Part shown: positions 1-11,268 of the stretch, in pieces
Layout of the letters: each line of letters starts with the position of its first letter
How positions within the stretch are numbered: the first letter of the stretch is position 1
Assembly (NCBI GenBank): GCA_029532415.1
Contig: JAQOTA010000055.1
Span: forward strand, 248,001 to 312,000
Length of the DNA stretch: 64,000 nucleotides
DNA from: Marasmius tenuissimus
Lineage: Eukaryota > Basidiomycota > Agaricomycetes > Agaricales > Marasmiaceae
Direction: 5' to 3'
Made by a program: the position numbers and the translations under genes
Notes under the pieces: generated by a model
Database searches by the model: none
Told to the model about the DNA's origin: nothing
What the model saw: the letters and a program-made list of their open reading frames with translations, nothing else

Positions 1-933
1 CCACTACGTATTGAAGATGTCAACTCATCTGATACTGCGTGGATTGCGCGTGGAGTGTATGAGGTCCCCGTCATGATGCAGGTAGGGAGGATATTACCAA
101 CGAGCTGAAGTAGTAGCAATACCATGTAACCGGCTGGAGGATGCAGTCTTTCTCTTGACCAGTAGCGACCGACCGATTTCGGGGTGGATAAGCATACCAG
201 CCCCGCATATTGAGCAGAAGATCGACACCACAGGACTCCCAATGCGTCGCATCGGTGTCTGCCCCTCCACCGCCGCCATAGCCGATCTTCCTACACTAGA
301 GTTCCGTAAAACTCCCGATATCTGCACGGACTGTATCTCCCCGAAGGCTTCTGCCAGTCCAAAGAAAGCCTATCACTATGCAGCACACTGTCTGGTAATT
401 CTGAGTCGCTCGGGCCACGAGCTGACTCCGACGAGCTGTAAGATCCGCAGCAAGGAAGTATAGAAGGTTAATCATGAACACTGGCCGTGGCCGAGTCGGA
501 TGTTGATGAGTCCTGACAAAGTCAATACCGGCTCTGTACCCTTGACCTTGTGTTCGTCGTCTGGGACGTTGTGCGGCCAACGGAGCTTGTGGATCCAAAA
601 AGGGGTCTTGGGATTCGCTTGGGATGTATACCACGCCATTCCACGGCGTTGATAGATGACGGAATTCTTCAATTGGTGGCAGGTGCAGGCATTCAGCCTC
701 CATATGGCTAGTACTAGTAGACAAATTTGTCGTCCACAGGCACAAACAACGCGTCTCCCTTCGCAAGTTCCTCCGGTCGTAAGTATATTGCTCACTGCTA
801 CCTCGGCCTCAGGGTAGCAATCGTGGTTGAGGAGGGTCACAGTCAGTGCATTCACTTGGTTGCAAGGGGTATGTAAGAAAACGCTAATCAAATACCGTTG
901 AGATTTGCCACTCAATTCACCAGGTGTGAATGT
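1..933. other. Window edge, no gene recognised
   Basis: Several overlapping open frames of 77-156 codons exist on the minus strand and one of 102 codons on the plus strand, but none shows a motif I recognise. They do not join through convincing GT-AG introns into one reading. It could be the end of a gene outside the window, or non-coding DNA between genes. Confidence 0.3.
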
Positions 934-3424
934 TCATGCTGTATACACGAAATATATATTCCTGTAGCATTTGCTCAGAGTTAACGTCAGAGCATGTTAT
1001 AGATGTCGTACTCACTGCTTGTCGGTAAGGTCCGCGAACGCATGTCTGTCCCTCTCGTTCTGCACATCCGTGTCCGACCATCCATTCCTCGCCTTCAGCT
1101 CCTCGATCTGTGCCCGCTTCTTCTTATTCAGGCGGAGGTTGACCCACCGCAACAAGAAGCATACACCTAGCTGGATGGTGAGAAGGACCATAATGGCAAC
1201 CTTTCCAGGTATGAATTCGGGGGCGTCCTTTGGCAAAAATATCTCCGTGCCGACTATATTCCCAATGCTGAACGATACCAATGTCATGGCGTTGATGGTG
1301 CTCTTCTTTGTGTGACCTCCCGTGTTGCTCGCATTATAGGCGTAAACCGTGGAGAGCGCACTTCCGAATGTCCCAATCAGATACACCGCTTCACCATTGG
1401 ATTGTCAGTAATTTAGAGTAATTACCTGAACAGACGGAACTTACCAAATAGGAGCGCGCCTTTTTGACCCGTTCCGTTGAGACCAATTAACAATGCTGGA
1501 ATTTTGAACGACTTTTTCAGCGAACTCCCGACGAGCCCAGCCTCCTGGCTTACCGGATCCAATGATGGTTGGCACCAAAGCGAATACAATGGGAATCATT
1601 CTTTCGTTCTTGAGGTCATTTTAGTCATGTATCATCGGAATAGCAGGGGACGAGCCAACCTTTCGATCTGAATACCAACCACAGAACAGCACCATAGCAG
1701 AAGCCACGGCCCCCGCTGGTGTTGATAGAATCAGGGTCTGCTTCGTTCTGCGATGTGTTGCACTCAGACCGGTTCGGTTCCTACAATGAATGAACTCACG
1801 TATAACCGAAGCTCTTGATAATGATGTTGCTGACTGAAGCATCGAAGCACTTGAGCGACGTGTGATAACGGACGAAGAACAATCAGTGATCACTTACAGT
1901 TGCTAATCCCACCATTCGGGATACTCGCTGGATAAAGCTATGAACGAGTCATCCGAAGTTGGCAAGAGAAAAGCGACGTACTCATCAAAGTTGTAATGAC
2001 CACTAGCCAAGTCCGTACATCAGTGAGGGCCTCGATAATCTGATCCTTTTTCAAATGTCTGTTCGCAACACCGCCCTGATCATCTCGAACTCGTTCCAAA
2101 GCGGCTATTCTCTCCTCCGCAGTCAGAAAATGGGCGTGTACAGGAGAGTCAGGCAGCCAAACGAGTACGACAATGCCAACGACAACGGCCAGCCCACCGA
2201 ACACGATATAAACGATCTTCCACGGTGCAATTGCGTTGCCGTCGTAGAACGAGATGCCCTAGAACCTATATGAGTATCCGATTGCGAAAGAGTAGGAGAG
2301 GGCCGAACATATGCGGCAAATCCACCAAAAACCTGCGTCAGTCCGTTCTGGAAGAGGTCATATTTCAATTTCTAGAGCGAGAAGATCATGACATGGATCT
2401 TACCATGACGTAGAACCACGAGATCCTGCTGGCCTGGATTTTTGGGACGTCAGTTAACGGAACAGTCTCTATACCGCAAAATCCACCTGTTCATTCTTCT
2501 TATAGAACATCGAGATGATGAGAATGAGGATTGGTGCGACACAACTTTCACACATTCCTGACAATTCTGTTAGTCAAGCGTAGAGACGTTGACACGATTC
2601 GAAGCTTTACCGAGCAGAAATCGCAGGGCGAAGAAGGCGCCAAATGATTCAGCGACAGCATGAAGCGCCAAAATGATGCCCCACACAACAATATTTGCAC
2701 CTGAGGCGGAGTGGTATTAGAGCGAGTCGCAGGCGGGGCGATGAACAGTGCGCAACACGGACCCAAGTATTTGGCAACTCGCGTCTTCTGGGAGAGATAG
2801 GTCGTAGGGAATTCCCAGAACAAGAACCCTAAAGCACCGGGATTGATTCAGGGCAATAGACACATCTTAGCAAAGTGAGTTACCAAGGTAGAATGCCATG
2901 GACACGAGATTATAATTCTGCATGATCGTCAATAGTGGCCGACGAATATAGGTATAAAATTTGAATGACCTGACCGACAATGGGAAGACCCATGATACTT
3001 CAAATTTCCAGGCATCGGTGTCAATAAATCGGCAAAGGTATGCAAGTGCACAAACCTAGCGTAGTTCAAGGTTGTCTTGTCTCTGATGCATCGTTTGAGC
3101 TTCAATTTTGGTTACGATGACACAATCTTACAAGAATTGCGTGAAATATACGGATGCACAGATAGGTGGTATGAGGAGGTCCTGGAGCAAGTGTGGTGAG
3201 TCGCCGAGAAAAGCATGACAATTTACTGAGCAACAGACCAGTTTCCTCCTGAGCTTCAGGTTGTATTCTTCACTAAATTCCGCACTCCTTTTGATTCCGA
3301 CCAGTTTGAGGGCTTCATCTCCTGCAGAGAGATCAACGGAATCCTTCGACGCGGATCTGGCAATTGATGCTTGTTTCTCATCGACCGAAGTTCTTTTCTC
3401 ATCCCGGGGGACTGGAGACGACAT
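934..3424 (-). CDS. MFS transporter, Dal5/allantoate permease (ACS) type
   Basis: This gene encodes a 12-TM plasma-membrane permease of the anion:cation symporter branch of the major facilitator superfamily, the group containing yeast Dal5 and Seo1. Substrates are typically small organic anions such as allantoate, nicotinate or pantothenate; the substrate here cannot be told. The chosen ATG opens a hydrophilic, Ser/Lys-rich N-tail. It is followed by the family signature LDKTTLNYASIMGLPI and then FLFWEFPTTYLSQK near TM2. A middle exon carries the cytoplasmic loop LPDSPVHAHFLTAEER, also typical. The last exon gives DLTDKQ then NIYFVYTA and a stop, matching the family's ending (D-L-T-D, then N-x-x-F-x-Y). 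At least seven short introns are needed. It is divergent from the transporter at 4147, with about 720 bp between starts. No frameshift was seen in the exons traced. Confidence 0.85.
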
Positions 3425-3458
3425 GGTGGAACAAAAAAATGCGCAGCTCCCCCATGAC

Positions 3459-3466
3459 TATATATA
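3459..3466 (-). promoter_or_regulatory. TATA-like element of the 934-3424 transporter
   Basis: A TATATATA run lies about 35 bp upstream of the minus-strand ATG at 3424. It sits in an otherwise mixed sequence and fits a core promoter TATA element for a short 5' UTR. Confidence 0.4.
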
Positions 3467-4146
3467 CGAGAGAGAAAGAGCCCTCTCAAGTTCGTTCGGG
3501 ATCACCAGACCAGATAGTGAGTTGATAAGCCTTGATAAATTCTCTATTTTGGTTGTCGAATATCGCACACTCAGACTGCACATGCGGCCGGCTGTTTGGA
3601 CTAAAGTTGCGCTCGATGATATGGCGATTCTTCGTGAGTTAAACGAAGGGTAAAGAGTTCAGCTGAGCGACCGAAGACGGGAATGGGAGGCGTTTGAGTC
3701 TTACGAGGAAGTTTGAGGTGGCGGAAGCTGCAAGAGATGGGAATAACAGGATAGGGTGTGTGGGAATCGCTGACCCAAAAATGGGTAAGCTTAGCTAATA
3801 CTTTACTCCACAGGCTCAGTGGGCCCGGTAAAGTTCACATGCTCCCTCCATGATTGTCGATTCAATGCTATCCCATTCAGGTGCGCGAGACTAAACCGTA
3901 TCATTATCTCCCTTGCATAGGCACGATACGCGACTTTTCGCCAGCAATTTCTCGGCACCATGGAAGCACGGAGTTTGCTCAGAGCTATGTAGTACTGTTT
4001 CAACTTTCCGGGATGCTCAGCGCTCTGGATTCAGTGACCGAACTCTCACAATACACTAGGCTGTCATGTGCTATGGTGGTCTGCTGGCCTCGTAAAATCC
4101 TCATCTGCTTTCGCCTCCACAGTCCTCCAGTCCCCCACATTTACCG

Positions 4147-6501
4147 ATGGATCCCCTCACCGAAAAAAAGGAATCCACGAGTGGTCTCGAAGACGGACCT
4201 GAGCATGAGGCTGATTCAGCGCACCTGTCAACATCTAGCTCCGGCATTGATCCAGAGGCCGAGAGACGATTACTACGGAAGCTAGACTGGCGCTTGTTGC
4301 CATTGTTCACCTTACTATGTGAGCTCTCGTTGTAGGGCAGGGAAAGCAGTAACGGATACTAACAGATGTCCCTTTTCTCATTAGATTGTACCAATTTCGT
4401 TGACCGGTGAGCACCTCGTGGGTCCGATGTGAAACTGGTATATTCACGGACGAGCCGACAGAACCGCGATCGGTACATTGTTTCGCTCTTCACTTTCTGG
4501 TATCTAATGTCCGATGCCTCAAGGAAATGCAAAGATAGCGGGGATCGAAAAGGATCTCCATCTCGTCGGTTTCGACTACAACATCGCACTCACTGTGTTC
4601 TATATATTCGTAAGTACCTTACACGCTTGCTACGCGCTCCGAGTGGGACTGATGTTGTCTAATTAAAGTATATAGCCACTGAGATTCCTTCCAATCTTGC
4701 CTTGAAGCAATTTGGCTCTTGGTGGCTGGCAGCTATGGTCACGACCTTTGGTCTAGTCGCTATTGGAACCGCTTTTGTGACCACTTATGGCGGACTCCTG
4801 GTGACTCGAATCTTTTTGGGGATGGCAGAAGGCGGAACGCTGGTGCGATAAGCGTTTTATTCCCGCATCCTACCCCACTGCTAATCGTCTTACTTATCCT
4901 CCCAAGTCCGGCTTAACTTACCTGCTATCTCGAGTTAGTCGTATGGGCAGATATACTGGACACAGCTGACATCATCATTGCTCCCCTACAGTATTACCGT
5001 CGCTCAGAGCTTGTCCTCCGAGTCGGAATATTCTTCGGTTTATCGCCCGCGCTGGCCGGGGCCTGTGCGTACTCCATACCTGTGATGCCGCATGCACCCC
5101 CGCTCATTTGGCACCTCCGCAGTTGGGGGCTTGTTGGCCTCCGGTTTGCTTAGCGTCGATGACATAGGTACGGTCGGATCGTGGAGAAAGATTTTTTTAA
5201 TCGGTTCGTTGCGGCCCCGCGAGCTACGGTCTTTTCATTTGCTAAAGTACACATTGCAGAGGGTCCGTGACCTTCTTCATAAGAAGGAAACTCCTGCTGA
5301 AACGTTCGACAGGCATTATTACCACCGGACTGGGCCTTCTTTGCTTCCTGATATTGCCTAATGATCCTCGAAACACTCGGATGTTCAACGACGCAGAACG
5401 TGCTATCGCGCTAGCTCGTCTCGACGCAGACCAAAACGTGCATACGCACGGGAAAAAGGAGAAGACAACGTTGAAATTGGTCATGCGTTCTTTCAACTTC
5501 AACGTGAGTATATCTTTTTTGACAACGAGATTTGCATTCCTCAATCTCGTCCCGTTTACCAGACTACGATCTGTGCGATATCCTATCTGCGTAAATACTT
5601 CGCCCCTTTCGCGAATTGTTCCATGCGCTCAAATCGGCCACAGTCATCAACATCTCCTTCCAAGGCCTGAGTTTGTTCATGCCAACAGTCATAGCCACTC
5701 GTGAGTGAGCCATCGCTATAAAGTTCCGACTCGTGCATTTTGATCACTTGGATGGTTGACAGTGGGGGATTTTAGTACGTTTCTTATACTTTGACCTTAC
5801 GACTCGCGTTCAAGATGACATCGTATTCAGCGGTCGTGGAGTCCCAACTTCGGACTGTTCCGCCGTACCTCCTAGGTGCACTCTATGTCGTAGTTTGCTC
5901 CTACTTCAGCTACCGCCTCAACCACCGAGCTCCCTTCATCCTGTTCTCTACGATGCTCATGGTTGTTGGGTATGGATTGGCCGTCGGGACAAAGAACTCA
6001 CATGCTCGGTACGCTGCATGCTTCTTATCGATCACCGGGGGAAGCAACGCAGGCCCAATGGTCCTCGCCTGGGGAACTGGCAATGCTGCACCCGACACCG
6101 TCAAGGCAGTGGTCACCGCTATCATTCCTGGTGCGTCCCACCGACATGTCAAACAGTTCTTGTAAACCGAACACATTTCGAGTATATAGGTATCGGGGCA
6201 TTAGGTTCTGTGATCGCGTGAGTCTAGTCTTATATTCTCCAACACCTTACTATAAGTCTAACTCAACAACAGCGTTTGGACGTACCTCCCGACGGACGCC
6301 CCAGACTACCACAATGGTAATTCGTTGAATCTGGCCACAAGCAGTCTTGCTTGTGTTCTGGTAATCATTGGAGTACTGTACATTCGCTTGGAAAACGTGA
6401 AGAGGGCGAGAGGCGAGCGGAATTACCGTCTGGAAGGGAAGACACCAGAACAGATTGAAGCGCTCGGGTACCTGGACCCCAGGTTCAGGTATCAGGTATG
6501 A
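4147..6501 (+). CDS. MFS transporter, Dal5/allantoate permease (ACS) type, second copy
   Basis: This is a second Dal5-like permease, transcribed away from the one at 934-3424. The N-tail is acidic and Ser-rich, followed by LLRKLDWRLLPLFTLLYL and the TM1 signature CTNFVDR; GIEKDLHLVGFDYNIAL follows. Later exons give GSWWLAAMVTTFGLVAIGT, RIFLGMAEGGTL (family motif after TM4), YYRRSELVLRVGIFFG, LPNDPRNTRMFNDAERAIA (central loop) and SITGGSNAGPMVLAWGTGN. The protein ends EALGYLDPRFRYQV, the standard C-terminus of this family (D-P-R-F-R-Y). About ten introns are required. The two transporters are clearly paralogous in fold but not recent duplicates, since their termini and loops differ widely. The substrate is unknown. 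All traced exons stay in frame. Confidence 0.85.
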
Positions 6502-7630
6502 GCGATTCGAATAAGCATCTATGCGGAGATGTCGAGCAGGCTCGAGGAGGATTCTATCTAAGTAGGGAAGTCAAAGGGGAGATTTGAAGGGTTTGGACAT
6601 TGCTTCAAATCGACCATTCTCAGTACATCTTGCGGTCTGGATAAGGCCATCCGTCTCTCTCTCTGTCTCTTATGTATGAAATGTTATTATATACCTTTAG
6701 TTCTATTGGGCGGCCTGAGGCGTGATCACCTACCGTACTTCGCAAGGACTCGGCGAGGAACCTTCTCCGTCAAGAATTTGAACTTCTTCAAAATCGTCAT
6801 AATCGAAGTTATGTCCTCCGAAAGAGCAGTGTGCTCTACGAATTTGATGAAGACAGTACACTGACTCCGAGAAGGGTGTATGATATACGCTAACTTCCAC
6901 GAAAAAACTCATCCCGATTTCTCCTGAGCGTGTTGAGGTGCGCATGTATACGATTTGTACTAATGAGCCTGGTTCACCTTTCTGTTGTTGTCATTGAGGC
7001 ATTGAACTGAACGCGGTAGATGGGGACAAGGGAACTTGAACAAGGGAGCCCGGGCGCTTGACGCGGATGGCCCTATTAGCGATCGCTCAACCTTACACCA
7101 CCATCTCTTACCTCGCTCGCCCTGGATATCAGGAAGACATCCACCTTCCGCCTGTAATGTGAATATTGCATTCAAGTCGAGGCTTCCGTGTTTATTTGGT
7201 GAGATGGCTTCGAAGATTTCACTCTGGAATTCATCGAATTCTGACAACTGACTGGCTTAAGATTCGGCTTTATCACCTCAATTGCTGTCTGCGAGGAAAC
7301 TAGGGATCAATACATTTGGGTTGCATAGAGCTTCTCAGGGGACCTCGTGTGTTCGGCTCGATTGGTCCTGTCATCCATTGCATCCGGCGTAGATTCCGAG
7401 CCAAGTACGAGCTCAAGCTCAGGCGCACGGCGATGTTACTGGGAGGGGAGGGGGAATCCGAATTCCAGGCCTTCAATCACACACTCGAAACCTTACCGCC
7501 GAATCCGATCCGCAAGTGTTTTCAGTCGAATCCCACGCACCTATGCGTAAGTCCTTAGTCGAAGTCGAACCGTGCGTGGAAATTTCCCTTCCTTTTGTGA
7601 CAAGCTTGACATTCCCCACCATCTAGTCCA
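6502..7630. other. Intergenic, no gene seen
   Basis: About 1.1 kb separates the second transporter from the first P450. Short open frames on both strands lack recognisable motifs. The 3' part presumably holds the P450 promoter. Confidence 0.4.
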
Positions 7631-7637
7631 TATAAAT
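7631..7637 (+). promoter_or_regulatory. TATA box of first P450 gene
   Basis: TATAAAT lies 74 bp upstream of the ATG at 7705, a usual place for a fungal TATA box with a short leader. Confidence 0.45.
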
Positions 7638-7704
7638 ACGACACCAGCATGAGGAGCAGTGTCAGTCCGATCCTAACTTCCCCGAGAATTGCAATCGCAA
7701 AACC

Positions 7705-10234
7705 ATGGCCTTTAACGTTACAAACGGCCTTGCATCGGTAACCTTCATAATCATCCTCGCGCTGTACCTCAGGAAGACCACCTTCAACCACCGCTCGGGC
7801 CGTCTTCCCCCTGGGCCCAAACGTCTGCCTTTGATCGGAAATCTACTCCAGGTGCCTACGAAATTTGAGTGGCAAACGTACCATAAGTGGTGCGAGGAGC
7901 TAGGTGCGTGATTGCTGCTTACCTTCTGCACAAAAGTGGAGTCTGAAGATGAACCATCGCATGGCAGCTACCGACATCATACACTTGGATGCCTTAGGTC
8001 TATCCATCGTTGTTCTAGATTCGATCAAAGCTGCTCAGGAGTTGGTGGAAAAGAGGTCAGCGATATACTCAAGCCGGTAAGCTCCGATTTTTTTTGGAAT
8101 AGAATAGCTCGCTTTACCTCTCAATAGTCCTCAATCGATCATGTTGAACGAATTTTTAGGCCAGAGTAGAAACTTGGGTTGGTGTTCACCCGCTTTATGT
8201 TTCCCTTTTCTTATATTCTGTGACACGCCAGCGCTCATGGAATATGGTGCGTTACATATATCACCGCAAGCTCATATCGATGATTGAAGTGATTTGTTTG
8301 CAGGAGAGGAATGGTATGTCTCAACCTCCATCACAATCTTTCTATCTCTTGTTGAACACGCTCTTAATCCGACAGGCGGATTCGCCGTCGCCTGTTTGAC
8401 CAGATGTTCAATCCTACGGCGTCCAAAAGGTATCACCCGCGAATGGCGAAAGCTACTCGAGCGCTCCTCAAGAAACTATGCAAAAATCCGGATGACCTAC
8501 TTGGCCACATTCGACAGTGAGAATTCCAGGTCTTCGAGGGGCTTAGACTCAACCATCAACCCAGCCATGCCGGCTCTGTCATTTTAGCGATTGTCTATGG
8601 TATTGAGATCCTACCAGAGAACGACCCCCACGTCTTGATTGCGGAGAAGGCCATACGTGCAGGTATAGACGCCACACTACCAGGCGCGTATCTCGTCGTA
8701 CGTCAGGCTCTCCCTCAGCGTCGTTTGCCATATTGAAGAGATCCTCTAAACGATCTAGGAAAACATTCCGATTCTCAAATACGTGCCAGAGTGGTTTCCC
8801 GGAGCTGGTTGGAAACGACGGTAAGTCGTTGATTCCCAGTATATGGATGATGGCGTTTATGTTTACTGAGAGTTGTTGCGCAGGGCTAAGGCAACGGAGC
8901 GAATGCTAACAGCGATGATAGTCGAGCCTTTTGAGACCGCAAGTGCTGGTATTGTAAGCGTTTCTTTTCCGACGAGGCGGGGTCGCAGTCTCTTACGGTT
9001 GCTGTTGTATAGGCAAGGGGAACCAATAATTTGTCTTTCACTTCGTTCTGCCACCAGATTTTCCAAGAGACCCACGATCCCGCTTACGACGAATCGCTCG
9101 TACGCGACGTGGCTGGCATAACGTACCAAGGTGAATGTCGAACACTTCCATGTATGTCGTTTGACTGACGTACTTCATAGCTGGGGCTGACACCGTATGT
9201 GCAACAACATACCTCACGATCTGTTTGCTAACTTTCACAGACTGTATCCACTTTGCACACGTTCTTCCTTGCGATGATGGCGAACCCAGAAGCACAGAAA
9301 AGGGCCCAGGAAGAGATTGACCGCGTTATACCGGCAGGCCATCTACCTGATTTCTCGGATCATGATTCGTTACCATATGTTTCTGCTATCATAAAGGAGA
9401 CATTTCGGTGGCAGCCCGTGACCCCAGTGGGTGAGCGTGAAGTTCAGGGCACAGTCGCCTTGTACTGTGACTGACCTCTCATAGGCGTACCTCACCGCTT
9501 GGTTGAAGAGGATGTATATCGAGGCTACCGAATCCCCGGTGGCTCAATTGTCCTGTGCAATGTTTGGTACGCCGACTCATATCACTCATTCATCCATCAT
9601 GTTTCATGAGTCATACATTGAATCCACCAATCGCAGGGCAATGTTACACGATGAGGCACGTAACTACTCCAATCGATGCTGGCTCGAGTAACGAAAAAAC
9701 AGAATGTGTACCCGGAACCCTTCTCATTCAAACCTGAGCGGTTCTTGACACAAGATGGCAAACTCAATCCCAACGTTCAGGACCCGACGCAAGCATTCTT
9801 TGGCTTTGGTAAGAGGTATGGAGGCATGGAGGAGCATACAAGCGACAAAGCGGACCTGATGGGGACTGGAAATTTACAGAATTTGTCCCGGAAGACACAT
9901 GGCCCAGTCATCTGTGTGGAAGTGAGTGCGTATTCTGTCGCGGACGGCCTACTAGTGCTCACTCATTACTCGCGCCTCAGTGTAATCTCTTCCGTGCTCA
10001 CTGTTTTCAACATCGAGAAGCCGCTCGACCACAACGGATCCGTGATTGAACCGACCTATGAGTACCTTCCTGGGCTCATTTGGTAAGCTGCACTTCTTGC
10101 TTGCTTAGAAATATTGCAACGGCCTCTGATGTCTGGGCATGAACAGTCATCCCGCTCCTTTTCAGTGCTCGATCAAGCCAAGGTCCCCGGAAGCTGAGAG
10201 GTTGATTAAAGACTTGAGCATGTCGGATGGCTGA
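7705..10234 (+). CDS. Cytochrome P450 monooxygenase, copy 1
   Basis: This microsomal class E group I P450 belongs to the large agaricomycete set often labelled O-methylsterigmatocystin-oxidoreductase-like. A single N-terminal anchor (FIIILALYL) precedes the Pro-rich hinge [15 protein letters not shown]. The I-helix reads AGADTTVST (its intron falls after the first ADT), the K-helix ExxR is KETFRW, and the heme loop is [14 protein letters not shown] with the Cys ligand. The end reads HPAPFQCSIKPRS, then SMSDG and stop. An apparent in-frame TGA after GHIRQ (about 8518) lies inside a 48-nt GT-AG intron, so the gene looks intact. One intron (9656-9702) must use a GC donor. It is a close paralog of the copies at 11269 and 28260. 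The substrate is unknown; secondary metabolism or xenobiotic oxidation is usual for such expanded families. Confidence 0.88.
9656..9702 (+). other. GC-AG intron in P450 copy 1
   Basis: The exon ends HDE (GAG) and the intron begins GCACGT. The acceptor is ACAG before the codons for NVYPEPF. Using the nearby GT two codons later instead puts the next exon out of frame and reaches a stop within about a dozen codons. The minus-strand copy has GTTCGT at the same place. Confidence 0.75.
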
Positions 10235-10372
10235 ACCGGAGCTCCCATCGGCGACAAGGAAATTCCTAGACTCTGGAGCGCACATAGTCTTCCTGCTATG
10301 ATGTTCTCGTAAGCACCAGAGTTCTCTTCCCTACATGTTCTCGAATTCCATCAATCGATTTGACGATACTTA

Positions 10373-10836
10373 TTCAATGAAACGTCTTGAGAGTGTACGG
10401 ATCATGGGAGGGATGTGTATCGTTCCACCGTAAGACACTTTCAACCCATCCTGTGCCGAAATCGCGGTCACAACGCCACCCGTTGTATGCGAGTTAGTCT
10501 TACCTTCTCACGATATTCCAATCACTGATGGACCGTCCATTCTTGAAGTTGCAGTGCTTCAGCCCATTGTTCCGGAAAAGGTCGTGATCAGTACAGATTT
10601 GAGTTAACTGGTGGGCGGTGGTACTGGAACAGTGTAGGAAGACATGCAAACGGGTCCCGAGAGATAACGTCGGCCCGGAAGGAAAACACCATTCTCCTAA
10701 ATTTCCGGGACCGCGAAACGTATACAGCACCTCCTTCTGGATCTTCAGGGTGGTCAACCAATGCTGAAGCCCACCCGAAAGATTTAACCGGCTGACATAT
10801 CGGTAAGGAGACTATTCTCCTAACCTGATGATTCAT
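10373..10836 (-). other. Possible gene remnant, family not recognised
   Basis: Two overlapping minus-strand frames (82 and 85 codons) and a following stretch reading GGVVTAISAQDGL then GGTIHIPPMIRTL look more protein-like than chance. One GT-AG intron could link the 85-codon frame to that stretch. No start, family or full-length product can be assigned. It lies between the two tandem P450 genes and may be debris of an unrelated gene or simply non-coding. Confidence 0.2.
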
Positions 10837-11268
10837 GACTGAGTTGTGGCTCGAACCTCACTCAAAATAGGCACTCGAGCCATTGTTCTCTAGGATAAGC
10901 TGTGAGGTCAAGAGACTTTAATCATATCTGATGCACTGCACATTTATTGTCCTCAACCCAATTTTGGAGCGTATCCCTGCATCGTGCATGGTTTAATGCC
11001 CAGACTTGACAACCAGGTCGCAGGGGATTCAAGTTCCGAGCCTCTTGGAGTGCGTCAGCCTTTCATTACGCTGAATCACGCGTACCTTGGTATCCCGTTG
11101 GACGTTTCATCTCGGTCTTCATAAAACTTTCTTTTGTTGTTTCGGGCAGTTCCCGGGCGTCGTGTTCCTGCCGCTCACTTCGTACAAATACCACACGGTA
11201 CACCGACACGAGGAGTCTAATCTCAACCCAATACTGACTTCTCAAGGAATCGTCGCAGATAAAGAACT

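Noticed and set aside
8518..8566. In-frame TGA after GHIRQ in P450 copy 1 (and about 12086 in copy 2) as pseudogene evidence
   Set aside because: Both are removed by 48-49 nt GT-AG introns that end CCCAG and give the usual HIRHHA sequence, so the genes are intact.
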